Assembly: GCA_026874595.1 (NCBI GenBank)
Contig: CM049316.1
Span: 3,176,339-3,240,338 of the forward strand
Direction: 5' to 3'
Length of the DNA stretch: 64,000 nt
Source: Sipunculus nudus
Taxonomy: Eukaryota; Annelida; Sipuncula; Golfingiida; Sipunculidae
Positions 52,140-64,000 of this stretch are shown here, one piece after another. A program made the translations under genes and the position numbers. Numbering within the stretch: position 1 is the first letter of the stretch; each line of letters opens with the position of its first letter. Under the pieces are notes generated by a model. It did no database searches, was not told the DNA's origin, and saw nothing but the letters and a program-made list of their open reading frames with translations.

Positions 52140-53840
52140 ATGTACCGGTATGGACAAAATTACTGCTAAGCACGTCCCATGCATCCGCTCTAGATATCTC
52201 ATCTGGGTAGTGCTTACGCAATACCGTATAAGGCATCATTATATGGACAGAAGATGAAACCCATGTCATCGTTCAACAGAGCGTCTGTCCTGGACTTGCC
52301 TTTTCGAATTACAGCAATGTCACCGTGACGACATCCGTGTGGTATTTTGCGTCGGTCACAAACAGAGACACTGTTGGCAAAGACTGCACGTTTGTGGCCG
52401 CCACTGTAGCTGGCACCGGATAAGCAGACGTGTCAGCAAATGAAGCAGGAATGTTTATTCCTCCGTGAGCCAAACGCGCTGGGAGACCCCACGGAACTGC
52501 TAAAGCTTCATGTGTTGACCCAACTGCCTTCTGTAACCTGATACCATGTGAGAGTTTACCATTGCACACTGCCACATTGTATCACAGAGATGCCGGGCAG
52601 CCAAAACTGCTTCCTGGTTCGACTAGCATCCTATTTAAACACATTTATCATCAACAGCAATGCCTGTCTTAATTTACAGTGCTCTCGGCATCACCGATGT
52701 CTCACTGTAAAAAAAAGTCGGTTTGAAGATTTCAAAGTCTTACACTGCGGGACTTGAGACAACTTTGGTCCACAGGACCGTTCTTATGGCGTGTCTGCCA
52801 GTCCGCCTTCCTCGTGGTATCCTAGTAGCGCTTGCTGACTCATAAGGTTTGGCGGTGCCCGCGCCGGGGATCTGTTCTTCACTGCATGCTACAGGGCCTA
52901 TACACCCTTCAGCGTCTGCCCTCCCCCAAGTCTGCGAGGTTTGGCAATGTGTCCCAATCCGACCTCGCAAATACAAGTACCGGCACCTTTTTGTCCTAAC
53001 TTTCCACTTAGATGCTAACGGCAGTTAGAGTGGGGAGAGAGACAAGCTAGCTACCGTTGCACTGGGCGTTGGACAAGCGCGCCAAACATGATGTCCTCAG
53101 AGCGCCGAAACAAAAAGTCCAATGTCCACCGTCACTTGATCGGACACGCTGCTGTTGTCCAGGCTCTGTGAGGGCTCATTAAATGTCAGGGCTCTGAGCA
53201 AACCTAGACCAACCGCCACCATCACCCGAGAACTGTAACCGTTACTGCTGGTAGCTTAACGGGGTGGCAGTTAGCCAGCCATTAGCCAGCATATGTTGGC
53301 ATCAATACTTGGTCTGTGAGTCTTGCAAAGCAAGGGCAGCCTGCGTGCTAGCGGGACTTCAAGCATGACAAGCGAGCACCTCTCCGTCCGGCCACCACAG
53401 CACGGGGCCTGGCCGGGTAAAACACCGTGCCTAGCAATAAGTTACAACTTGCATGGAACTTCGTTCGTAAACAGCAACACGCACAGTTCCCTGAATTCCC
53501 TATGGCTCAGGCGGTGCCAATGTTCTCTCCAGGTCTGCTCAGTAAAAGACATGCACAAATGCCCGGTGTGCACAGAGCGGCAGGTCTACCTGTTTGTGGA
53601 ACCATTAACCAGTGGCATTACTGTCTATAGATAGCTGAGCTGTTCCTCCCTCATGCATGCGGGGGCCCTGCCAAGCCCACTCTCGGCTCCAAAGGCAAAG
53701 GGAAGGATCGCCTTACACGTGAGTTGGTCCTGACGCTGCCCCGGCGGTCTCAGTGGCTGGCAAGTCGTCTCCAGTCAGTCTGACCAGCACTGCTGCCTGG
53801 TCCGGCGGAGAAGTGGCCTGTTCTGCCTGACGGTCAATTT
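52140..53840. promoter_or_regulatory. Largest CpG- and GC-rich island, candidate promoter region
   Basis: About 1.7 kb with GC and CpG content clearly above the surrounding AT-rich DNA. Frames are open on both strands in pieces (for example 52309-52575 and 52740-52976 minus, 53323-53634 plus), but none shows a protein domain, as expected of GC-rich non-coding sequence. It is the best-looking candidate for the transcription start of the minus-strand zinc finger gene, which needs a 5' UTR exon to the right of 12506. A possible donor GTAAGC reads on the minus strand at about 52217-52212. Confidence 0.4.
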
Positions 53841-55186
53841 ATCACGTTTTCATGAATATTTATACAAGCGACATGTGCCAGTCGTTTTAAACTAAACGAA
53901 TGATAATACATACCGGTCAGCCATCCACCGTAAAAAAGTGTTCATTGTAGGCCTACATAGCTAATTGTACACAGCTACATACAATTCACAGCCACAAAAT
54001 ATTTCAGAAGTGGTATACAGTAACTTTTTACATGTTTCAAGTGTCTTTTCTCTTTGTAAGTTGGATATGCATATACACACATACATACACAAACATACAT
54101 GCATGCACTTGTATTAAATGTTAGTTTAATATTCGGAATATAAAAAGTACCAGCACATAATTATGACCACCCCCTGGTGAAAAGATGTTGATTTGAAAAT
54201 GGAGTAAAGAGAAACATAATTGAACTGTTATATACAATGCCATGTGCACATTCAATGAAAGGATAACAGTTATACTGTGTGGAAATACTTTTTGCAAAAT
54301 AATGTTTTATTGTTAACTTTCTACATTATTCTTTGTTATCGTTTCTTAGAGTTATTGTTCAACCCTTAAATATCAATTCCTTATGATAAAAACCTTCAAA
54401 TATTTGAAATATAAGCTCCAAGAAGAATGACTCACAGATACAGCATACTGCGATGTAGACATTTTAGTCATAATAAACATAGTTTAAGTCATAGTTGAAG
54501 TAGCATTGAAATTGGGGAAAGTAGGCCCGTGTGAATTACGTTTATACATTTGTGTCAGTGAAATAAGTAAAGAGATATACATATGTATAACTCTACATAA
54601 ATTCTTCATAATTCATCCGGGTCTCTGCTAAAATCGAGAAAGCACTTAGAGAGTGCATACCTCCGCCAGCGCCACTGGTTGCATCCGCATCCAGATCTTC
54701 AATTTAATCGATCCGTCCCTAAAGTTTTACAAAGTTTTCCTTTGTCAAAGGTTCGCCCTTCTACATTCATTGAGAACTATTGGAGATATTTTAAGGAAAG
54801 ACAGACAAGTAGGAACGAACACATCCATAACAGCTGTCGATTTATTTCTGCAACCCTGATAAATGCCTGCTGACCGGATAGGGGCGTACACAGCCTCCTG
54901 TTACAAAATCGTCTCGCTAAAGCTCCCGATGATCAACGAAATACACCACGGTCACCGAGGCCCAAAGATAAAGTTTTAATTATATATTTACACTCAGATG
55001 CTTTAACCACGATACTGGCTGAGCGACAAGGGTAGTTTTCTTTGACGTCGGCACACCTGATATCCCTCATATCAGTCTTCATGTGTTGTTCATATATCTG
55101 AGAGTAACATGAACCCATACATGGTGTCATCAAAGAAACTCTTAATAACGATGATAGTGTATTGATACCCTATATATGCAAAGGCC

Positions 55187-55188
<2 letters not shown>
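53841..55188. other. Sequence without a supportable gene
   Basis: AT-rich with short CATACACA-like runs near 54070. No exon or transposon signature was recognised. Confidence 0.45.

Positions 55189-55236
<48 letters not shown>
55189..55236. repeat. (AT)n microsatellite
   Basis: About 48 bp of uninterrupted AT alternation. Confidence 0.95.
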
Positions 55237-55239
<3 letters not shown>

Positions 55240-55689
55240 TTAGGTCGAAAAAGGCAGGGGCCCCTGCGACCCCCCACCCCACCCGAATCCGCCCCTAGTA
55301 ATGTAGCATAATGACAGGGACGGATTGGGTGGGTGGGAGGATGTGTGTGTGGGGGGGGGGGGGTACGGGTTGGTTAGGAGATTTAAATCTCACTACTGAG
55401 AAAAATTACCTTTAAATTTCCAAACTTTTAAAGGCTACCTCTCCTTGAGTTGATCCCTCGGTTTCAACTAAACCTTTCGTAGCAATCCTGAATCCACCCC
55501 TGTGGCTGTATATATACGGTGAATAACAATCACTTGGTGGCTCATTATAGTCGAGCTAATGCGCAGACTCATACATCACCAGCTTACCAAATTAAACCTT
55601 CGGTGTCGTTAAGGTAAAAAGATCAGAAGGTTTGTTTTAACTTCGCTCATGTAATCAGACTTGTTGGATATACTTCTTTATTTTCAACT

Positions 55690-55819
55690 TTACAGACGTT
55701 ACGCATTTGCGAGGTGGTCGTCTTAGCGAGGTCTTAAATAAAGAGCGAAAAAGGAAGAGGGATCAGTGCTCGTTCTTTTGAGGTGGTCGCTAAAATAAGG
55801 TGATCGCAAGGCGAGGTTT

Positions 55820-55824
<5 letters not shown>
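55690..55824 (-). mobile_element. Pogo/Tigger-like element remnant
   Basis: The right end read in reverse is TATAGTAAAACCTCGCCTTG followed by GCGATCACC and GCGACCACCTC phrases. These are typical of the AGTAAAACCTCG...GACCACC termini of short pogo-like elements. The element abuts, and may seed, the (AT)n array at 55823. Confidence 0.4.
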
Positions 55825-55870
<46 letters not shown>

Positions 55871-55872
55871 TG

Positions 55873-55929
<57 letters not shown>
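55823..55929. repeat. Long (AT)n microsatellite
   Basis: About 105 bp of alternating AT with one short GATGTATG interruption at about 55869-55876. Confidence 0.95.
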
Positions 55930-55931
<2 letters not shown>

Positions 55932-58797
55932 AGGGAGAGAATATCCTTAAAATATTATATGAAATATGATCCTTTCTGAAAAATAAGCTTGACCTTAAAA
56001 GTATTCAAGTCTTTTCACAAAATGGTGCTTGTTTCAATTTTTATCATTTCCCGTAATAATTCATCTTTGTATACATTGCATACATATATAAAGTAATGTT
56101 TTATAATGGACTGCCTGTTAGCAATACAACTAACGAGGATGCGCTCTTCTTATTTATTATCATATATACAGTAGACCTTCATTAATATGACACCCGTTCA
56201 CTCGCCGAATTTGTTCCATTGTGCTGTCTACACAATTTTACCTATATCTTGTATAAACAACCAAGTGTTGTGCTGTTCAGATATGCTGTATATGGCCACC
56301 AAGAACAAATTAACCCTTTTAAGTATATTGAGCGTACAGGCTAAGTATACATCCGCCTACCTCACCTCTCGATCCTTCGGTGATCTTATAGTTTTGGTGA
56401 GAGACGGAGGTTGTGTTATATATTATGGCTTTCGATCTTTTTGACTTTCCGACAACTATAAACTAAGGGCACCTTTCCTTGACAGCAGGTAGCAGGGGCG
56501 TTTTCTCGATTGTGTATGCAAAATCAGTTCCCAATTTAACAAGAATGGATAATTATGTTCCGCAGTAACAAAAAGCATGTAGTTGTTCCTCCCTTCCGGG
56601 CCCCTTTTTATCGTATTCGTGTTAAAATATGCAATATTAAGGTTTTAAGTGGTTCACAAAATCCTTCATTCCCGCAGATTTGACCTTGAAGATGAATGTC
56701 AAGGTCTCCAGTTTCAAACTCGCCCTAGAACTTAGTTAATTGATAAAAATCAAATTTGAGAAAAAATATTCAATACTGCAAAAGTTGTGAGTTCTCAGTA
56801 ATACTGTATTTTCCGCTGATTTGATTTTGGCGGTATAGGTCATCAGTTTTTCGAACCCTTAAGAAAATTTTGTTGAAACAATATGCGTGTTGGTTTACAG
56901 AGAAAATACACAGTTCTTCAAAAGTTGTCTAAAGTTTTCAAAATCATGTCTCCCCCGGAGGGGAGTTTGGGAGCAATAAATATTCTGGGAAAACACACCA
57001 TGATAAATACATTTTAGCAATAATTGTTATCTAAGTGCTAATCAGTATCAATTCATACATATTGTACCATACCTTGCATGCATGCACATACGAAAATTTT
57101 TATAATGACATCGGATATTCATAAAGAAAATCATTAAAAATCACGAAATCACCCTAACGAAAACAAAACCGAACCAAAGTCATGTCTCTGTGTAAGATAT
57201 ACCTGAACGCCTTGAAAATCAAATGTGGATCAAAGTAATTGTTATTTTTTATGAAATATTTATAGGGAGAAGGCGGATGGACGGGACGGAGCTGATCACT
57301 AGCTTTTTCGCCGCGGTAAACGTAAGGCGGGGATGCAGATAAGCTACAAATGGCTTAAGTGGCATATTACAGGATACATGTATCTGGTATTTATAGTAAT
57401 GATTACACGGGGAAAGTTTACAAGTACTGCAACAGTCACATGTAGTCAGTCACGAATGACTGTCACGACATGCCGGAAACCGGCAGCGTGGTAGTGATTG
57501 ATATTTAACCTAAACAAATATAACATTATTTTGATTGAGCAGTTATAGCTGACTTAGCAAACTGCAGGCGTGAAATTTTCACTAATTTATTGTTCTCTCT
57601 TGGTCAAACATATGTATTTGCAATGACATTCAAGGTCCACATACAATCCCGTCTTTTAGTAATGTTCAATGGCAATTTCAACTAATGATCATTCAATCCC
57701 AGAGTGACAAGTGTTATACAAGGATATTTAAAGAGTCAATACCAGTATATTTAGAGATTAATAAGGTGGCCTCCATGCGCATGCGTTATTTTGATATCAA
57801 TGAATCATGGCTTACATATTTGTTTCCCGGAAGTTTGCGAATAGGAGGTTCCACTCTCACTGTTTCTGCGTGCTTTTATTATGTATTGCCAATTAAGCTA
57901 AAATTATTACGGGAATATTGGGACTTTTGGGCACAAAAATAAAAACAAATAAATGCACACAAAACACATCTGAAGAATCCGATAAAACACTGTGTTGCCC
58001 TCATTGTTATACAGAGTGTAAACATATTGTATGTTGCAGACAATATTGATGAAGCTCTTATCATGCCCGCTGAGGGCCACGTCACAGACCCGTCTCCATG
58101 ACATGCACGCGTGGTTACGAGGCTCCGATGTCATGTGATGCCGCAATCTTTATCTTTCATGAAAGACTTTCTTGTTTACAAGGAACTATGACAAAAGCTA
58201 TTTATCAGGGTTGTATTTTATGTACGTTTACATAACTTCTGACTTATACGTGCAGTAATCCATGGGTATATGATGGGATTGACATTGCATTACAATATAC
58301 TTCGTGAAATTGCAGTATTGTCTGAACATGTATACAGGGCTGTGTCGTTTAACATTTATTTAATTAATAGGAATATATACCGTTATGATATCTATATGCG
58401 GATCTAAAATCAGCCTTAGATAGAAATGAATGGCTAGTTCCTTGAACTTTATGTAAATTCTCATGTTGACAAACATGTCCTAAAATATAGGATCTTTCTG
58501 TTAAAGATCTTTCTGGTTCAAGTCTTGCAGGATATTAATTCACATGCGTAAGGCATGAGCTAGTTATCTTGTGAGCTGACAACATATGTTGTTAATGTGA
58601 AAACCAATAATTTTGTTTTAGTATCAGTTAATGGTGGTTGTAACCACTTGAAACAATATTAAGTGGTGATGTACGGTGAGCTTGTTTAGATTCTATACAT
58701 TTACCTGCAACAATGGTTAATGGGCACATTCCGACAAAATAACAAAGAAACACGATTATTATGTACTCCTTTCCGGTTTTATTTTTTTCCGGTTTGT
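55930..58797. other. Sequence without a supportable gene; repeat remnants
   Basis: A possible pogo-like end (TACAGTAGACCTTCATTAATA) is near 56167. 56630-57320 looks like a decayed modular repeat: it has 'gaccttgaagatgaatgtca' and a GGATGGACGGGACGG block near 57275, but no clear terminal hairpin. An 85-codon plus-strand frame at 57685-57942 has no recognised domain. Confidence 0.4.
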
Positions 58798-59138
58798 GGA
58801 GCGTGGTGGCGTAATGGATAGGGCGCTGGACTTGTGACCGCAGGGTCTAGGGTTCGCGTCCCGTTCTGACCGCCGTCTGCGCTACGACTCTTAGGCAAAG
58901 TCTTTACCACGAGGGTGCGCTCTCTCGACCCAGGAGTGAATGGGTACTGGTCATGGGAGGCAGGCAAATGTAGAACGAGTAACCCTCTTGCGCCTGATAT
59001 GGCAGCTTGGGTTGTGTGCTCCTCAGGGAGCCGAGAAAAGCTACAAGAATGAACAGGCCCGAAAGACCAGGAAGGCAAAGTCGGATGAAACTGACACCGT
59101 CGGTGATATCAGATTATAAAAACCCTCACCCTTACCTT
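58798..59138 (+). mobile_element. tRNA-derived SINE
   Basis: The head has a polymerase III A box (TGGCGTAATGG, 58807-58817, a full match to TRGYNNARNNG) and a B box (GGTTCGCGTCC, 58851-58861, one mismatch to GGTTCGANTCC) 33 bp apart, as in a tRNA. A central block follows ('tctctcgacccaggagtgaa', then TGGGTACTGG) resembling conserved core domains of molluscan SINEs, then a unique tail ending 'attataaaaaccctcaccctt'. The minus-strand open frame across it is a by-product. SINE class is well supported; the named family is not. Confidence 0.82.
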
Positions 59139-59679
59139 TTATTATTTTAATACAGACATTTTTTCTTTTGTTCCAAAGGTAGATCATTAAACAATTGATA
59201 CAAAATACAAGAATATCTTATTTTTTAGTATTTTACACCCAACTCCCCGGAAAACATGATCTGACCAATAAATTAGCTCATGATGAACACTTTACTGTTC
59301 CGTAAAAGTGGTTGAAGTGGTTTAATGCGATGCCGTACTAAATATGGATGGCCCTCTGCGATGGAATCATTATCAAAGAATCAATGAAGGATGCACTGAC
59401 AAAATATTATTTTTTATTCACACAGGACCATTTCTTTTAGATACATTCCTTAAGTACCGAAAATTAACGATTAATCTCCTTCTTTTGTGTGCTGATTTTA
59501 CAAACAAGCAAAACTAACAATGCTTTATTTACATCTATATACGGATCAGCAACAAAAGTTGATGAAATCTACTTTATTTCCAAAACCTACGACAAAATCT
59601 TTTCGAAATCCTTCCACTTTTTTTATACATAGTATAGAAATAGAGAATCAAAGCAGTACATGAACGGAAACGAAGTGAA
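59139..59679. other. AT-rich sequence, nothing recognised
   Basis: No exon, repeat or motif could be supported. Confidence 0.45.
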
Positions 59680-60960
59680 TGTTTCAAACAGTCGGTCTTC
59701 GTAAAGAAATTTAGTCACTCTCACGGACGCCATGTCTACCGAGGTGCTTTGTACGGAACAAAAAGCACAATGTCGTCTGACATTTTCAACATTCCTGACC
59801 TCGTGACCAGAGAACAGTTTTACTGTGGCGCTATTCCTGCTAGCTTTGGTCATGAGACTAAACTGTACGATCTGATAAGTAGCGCCTTGTCGGGCTTTAT
59901 ATTATATGTAAACTGACCAAGACCTGCAGTGTCAACGTCGTAACAGGTGGGATTTACACACGCCAGTGAGACGCCCCCCGGACTATAAACATGCCACCGC
60001 CGTGAGGTGTACTTCTGTACAACTTGAGCCGCGGAAAGATCCAACCAGGGCAAATCGACTCAAGAATAGCATCTGATAACGGTTCTGATCCCACATGCGG
60101 CCTCTAGATAACGCTCTTTTGTTAGCTTCCCACTAATCATTAAACAAAGACAGGGAAAGATTCTGAACTGTTGGTTTTTTGACCCACTAACCCTGGCTAT
60201 ATTGTCGCCTGCATGCCAAAAGCACCACCGCTATTGAACGCTATACCACGCGGGTCATAACGGCGCACTCAAAGACAGGCCAAGAGCCAAAGTCCACCTC
60301 GAGATCTCCGGCGGCCACTTCGACAAACTTTGTACGGGGGGAATATATGCACGGGCTGATACGCATCTGATACCAAAACCATGAATATGGCCAGATCCCC
60401 TTCCCCTGGGCAATGGCAAACAGCAAAATTAACACTCCAGACAGAGTCGCCAATTGTGCACGCATGATGCAGGCGACGGCGGTGGTTGTGGAAGTGGTCG
60501 AATTCAGGGACAATTTGGCCATGCTTGCCTGCTTGTAGGCCGTTTGCCAAATGACAAAGTATGGAGCAACCGAGCTTGCTCTCTCTTTACGTGGCCAAGT
60601 CTGGGATTGGGCCCGTACACACATATGTATGCACATCTCGGAGTCTGGGCTAGCGATCATGGAAGCTGGGGGATGGGAGCCGGTGTATCAAGTTCAGCAC
60701 AGGTTAGAACACGGAGCGCCTGTCTGGCCATCTAAAAACAGCCCTGACTAGCACGGTCGCCAAAGCCAGCACGCGTTCTATCACAGATCATGTGCTATCT
60801 GCCGCTTCAAACCATTCGGTTATCTCCTGAGGATCCTCTGTATAAAAATCAAACAACCAGGTGACCCAAATGGTCCGTTTGAGCGAATGGTTCTTCCACA
60901 AGGAGGTGTGGAGAAGTGTTTAGCTTTGGGCACTCCCGCTATCATAAGACAAGTATATTA
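59680..60960. promoter_or_regulatory. CpG-richer island
   Basis: Raised GC and CpG over about 1.3 kb. It includes the minus-strand open frame at 60241-60660 described separately. It could be the promoter or first exon of a neighbouring gene, or an upstream promoter of the zinc finger gene. Confidence 0.35.
60241..60660 (-). other. Open frame with a signal-peptide-like stretch, possible secreted-protein exon
   Basis: The frame has 139 codons. From an internal Met (about 60463) it reads MRAQLATLSGVLILLFAIAQ, a basic start, a long hydrophobic core and small residues, as in a secretory signal. It then gives a Trp/Tyr-rich segment and two cysteines before TAG. No family is recognised and no strong donor was found. 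Location in a GC-rich island makes a chance open frame likely, since stop codons are rare there. Confidence 0.2.
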
Positions 60961-63785
60961 ATCACATATCACTAAATGACAAGGCCAGCTCCCACGTGAA
61001 GCCTATATCTATTTTATTTCTTGTCACGACCCATGCAGCTGGATCCTGTCAAAACTGCCGTACAAAGACATTTCATGTGACAGACACATATGTAAGGATG
61101 TTGCCGCACAGACACACAAAGATATGTTGACTTTACATGCCGCCATTGCGAAGCAGATTTTTTTCTTTCCTAGCTCTTTACGACTTTATCTCAAGTTCTA
61201 ACATTTCATTTCATTTGGAATATATATTTTCCTTACTTCAACTCGGTTTCATCTCTCAACCGGTAAAGCAGTACATTTCCAGCAAATTGTCTATAAACTT
61301 ATCCAGTATTAAATAAACAGCTGATTAAATGTTAATCATAAAAAGATTTTGTTCCTTTTCAAATGTCCAGTCTAGGAGATTCTCTTCTAGGCTATATTGC
61401 CTGTTACTGCATGCATTGTCTTTTCAAGGAAAATCTCAATCATTATCAAAATAATCCCTGGAAAACCTATCACGCAAACAGAAAGTAACTAAAATGCCAC
61501 TACGTGAAGCGCATCCCCCTGCCAAGACCAAACAATTACACTGGATCACATTCTAATACTCGATAGACATAACAGTCACGTGGTTTTATGATCCATGCAA
61601 GGACACTGACAGATACGTGGCCAAAAAAAGATAAATTAAAAAAAAATAGTGAACAAAACAAAATTAATATAAAAAAATTAAGAAAGCTTCTAATGAAAAA
61701 AGATTAATGATATCCAATGGAAGTTGTATATCAAACCACAGTAAATGCTTTAATCAACGTAAAAAATAAATAACATGTAAAACACTCGCATTAAATGAAA
61801 CGCAGGAAGGGGTCCTCGGTATATGGCAAGGACACCCACAATGCATGGACGGCAAGAATCCTGGCGAGGAGGCCAGGGTCGTGGAGGTCACCGGGGGCTG
61901 CGGATAAATTGCTTTTAATCTAAATGTTGCCGACTAAAGTGCGGCCAACTAAACGCAGGGCAAGGCTGTGTTTCTGCGGTTAATGTTCAGTGAACACTGA
62001 CTCTTTATGGAAAACACATTATCAATATATATGCACTAATATTATATGTAAACACCGACAGGTCTTGAGCGGACTTCCAGGCCTGAATCAGAGAGACCGA
62101 TAGCTCAGGCACGAGACAAGAAAACTTTCCCGACTTAAGTAGTTCACCAGAAAGTTCTGTGGCAGTTGATCTATGATTCTGTAACATGATTTGTTAGAAA
62201 CATGCTTCCACTGTAAAATGTCACACCGGCCGTCTCCTAAATGTAGCATTTTTGAAACTGTCAGTTGACTTTACAATCTGTCCCGAGTTTAGCTGAATCA
62301 TTCAGATCAGGGATCACGTGACCTGACCTCCCTTAACTTTGAGCCTTATAGTTTGTACGTGTTTCGTTAACATAAGTCAGATGCATACGAAGCCCAGGAC
62401 ATCTTCTCCTATATTTAACCATGCAGTGCATATAAGCTATGAGTAACTTATATAACATTCTGGTTGCCAAGCATTTCATTAAACAACTGATTACAACATG
62501 GTTTTTGTTATTATTTTTCTAACATTTGTCATCAATATGATGACGTTTTCACTTTTCAGTATCTAGTCTTCACACACAAACCACACATACACCACACACA
62601 TATATATTGGCACGTATCTACTGTATAAATTTTCTTTATACTAAGATGGTGTCCATCGCGAGTCCCGTCGCTCTTTATTCTATACAAATCATCAAATAAG
62701 CAACAAGTCTATCACTTGCATAAAAAAACAAGCGTTATTTTCGGCCTCTGGCACTGCCATTCCTTAAATGATTTTGAAAGATTGTTTGTAGAACAGTTAT
62801 ATATTGCCGACGCTACCACAGAAAATCAAATAACTGTTATCGTTGCATTTAAAACATGAGCATACCGCATGTAATTATACTTGCACACACAAGTTTATAT
62901 GTTTGCTTGATGTATGTGAATTTTAAAAATATTTTTTCGCATATTCTTTCTAAGGTAGAAAGATATCCCTTCCGAGTTGGCTTTGTTTAAATATTAAAGT
63001 GCATACAATATACATATTTTTATATATATATTGATATACAAATTGTATTCAATTATACTTTTGACCGGAATATCTGCCTTCACATACGATTTTCCTATAT
63101 ATGGTAAATACCTCTGTAGCTCAGGACCAAGCACGTAGGCTATAGGACATGGCATTCAGTGTGATTATGAGTATTAGTATATTCACTTTAGAATATGATA
63201 CGGGTTGGTGATCTATGACGGATAATTCCATCTTTGTGGACCAGTATCTATACACCGGGCAAGGCTTGTTCTGTTATACCGTCATGGACTTGGAATATAT
63301 GGCAGGGGCGGGTCCACTGTTTTAATGCGGAGGGACCAGTCCACACATTAAGGGAAATCGGTTTACAGCCAGCTATTCACCGAGCTTTTCTAGGGAATTC
63401 ATGCGACTTCTGGATTACTCTGCGTACAAATTAATGAACCCTGGGTAATTGCTGTCAGGAAAGTTCTTGTAACGCCTGTCTGATGGCTGGATCAGTTTGT
63501 TTATCATCAGGCTGTTAGCTAACGTGAATTTACGTCATACAAAGCTGACAAAGAGAGAAAAAAACATGTAACCTAAGGTGGTTGGTTGCAAATATGTAGA
63601 AAACTGAAAGGACACTTTTTTGCAAAATAGCCTTCGCAAAACTGTCCGTCTGGTATGCCACCAGATCTCCTAGAGGAAGATGTTGGATTATTTTGGCGTT
63701 CTCCCCACATGTTATAAACACGTGGATATAACGGATCATTTCTTATATATTTTTCATAAAAGTTTCAATGGATTATCTTTCTTAA
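60961..63785. other. Sequence without a supportable gene
   Basis: AT-rich with scattered short frames. A GC-richer patch is at about 61800-61980, and a CA-repeat-like stretch is near 62570-62605. Nothing else is recognised. Confidence 0.45.
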
Positions 63786-64000
63786 AACTAGGGACCCATG
63801 GGTCTCGACGCTCAGCTGCATTTGTCTATAAGGATATATGTTTATGTGGTTTTCCAAAATATTGGTCCTGTAATCAGTTTGAAGCCAACCTGTCTACCCA
63901 AACTGGAGTTATCATTTATAAACTAATTTGTGAATGGATGGGCCCTGTGACCTTAACCTTTGACCTTGTGACCCCAAAACCAAAAGGAAACTTCCCCTAT
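63786..64000 (+). repeat. Third modular repeat, head end, cut by the window edge
   Basis: The head has the perfect palindrome GACCCATGGGTC followed by TCGACGCTCAGCTG, matching those at 8375 and 24776. About 150 bp further on come 'tgaccttaacctttgacctt' and 'tgtgacccc' phrases common in dispersed invertebrate repeats. The right end lies beyond the window. Confidence 0.6.

Noticed and set aside
52309-53634. Several frames of 65-105 codons on both strands in the 52-53.8 kb GC-rich block
   Set aside because: GC-rich sequence has few stop codons; the frames overlap on both strands and show no domain. Better explained as a CpG-rich regulatory region.
58779-59078. 99-codon minus-strand frame with a protein-like look
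   Set aside because: It lies entirely on the reverse strand of the tRNA-derived SINE and is a known kind of repeat artefact.

Overview
This is a 64 kb piece of animal nuclear genome. It is AT-rich and gene-poor, with spliceosomal introns, many microsatellites and minisatellites, a tRNA-derived SINE, and modular repeats that carry GGAC/GACG microsatellites and end in a hairpin plus AAAAA. Repeats of that style, and the degenerate 'tgaccttgacc'-type sequence, fit a marine lophotrochozoan, most likely a mollusc. That placement is an inference from repeat style and I could not search for matches.

The only gene I can defend lies on the minus strand at the left end. A 7.65 kb terminal coding exon (385-8033) joins in frame, across a 4.2 kb intron with GT/AG borders (8034-12210), to a first coding exon at 12211-12505. 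The spliced reading frame is 7,920 nt and encodes 2,639 residues with 34 C2H2-type zinc fingers and three PxDLS-like CtBP-docking motifs. It looks like a nuclear, DNA-binding, probably repressive transcription factor. Its C-terminal half is built from finger doublets, eight of them separated internally by exactly five residues. I cannot name an orthologue. The 5' UTR exon(s) and promoter lie somewhere to the right; the acceptor before the ATG shows that at least one more upstream exon exists. CpG-richer islands at about 40.87-41.46, 52.14-53.84 and 59.68-60.96 kb are candidate promoters.

The remaining 50 kb is intron or intergenic DNA. The gene's intron (8.0-12.2 kb) holds a modular repeat with two copies of a roughly 0.6-0.7 kb unit, one split by a 910 bp hAT-type MITE with near-perfect 8 bp target duplications. 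A related repeat sits at 24.8-26.7 kb, and an unrelated one with the same architecture (301/302 bp monomers, microsatellite, hairpin) at 38.8-39.6 kb. Other items are a 470 bp polypurine tract (16.2 kb), a 30 bp minisatellite (29.9 kb), a degenerate GGACTGGAGTTT array (32.3 kb), a roughly 24 bp array (38.3 kb), a foldback MITE (41.6 kb), a degenerate array at 45.5 kb, long (AT)n tracts (37.5, 51.3, 55.2, 55.8 kb) and a SINE (58.8 kb).

No rRNA, CRISPR, bacterial-type operon, reverse transcriptase, transposase or intact viral gene was seen. No multi-gene system is visible. The most unusual things are the doublet-finger protein and the shared architecture of otherwise unrelated modular repeats.
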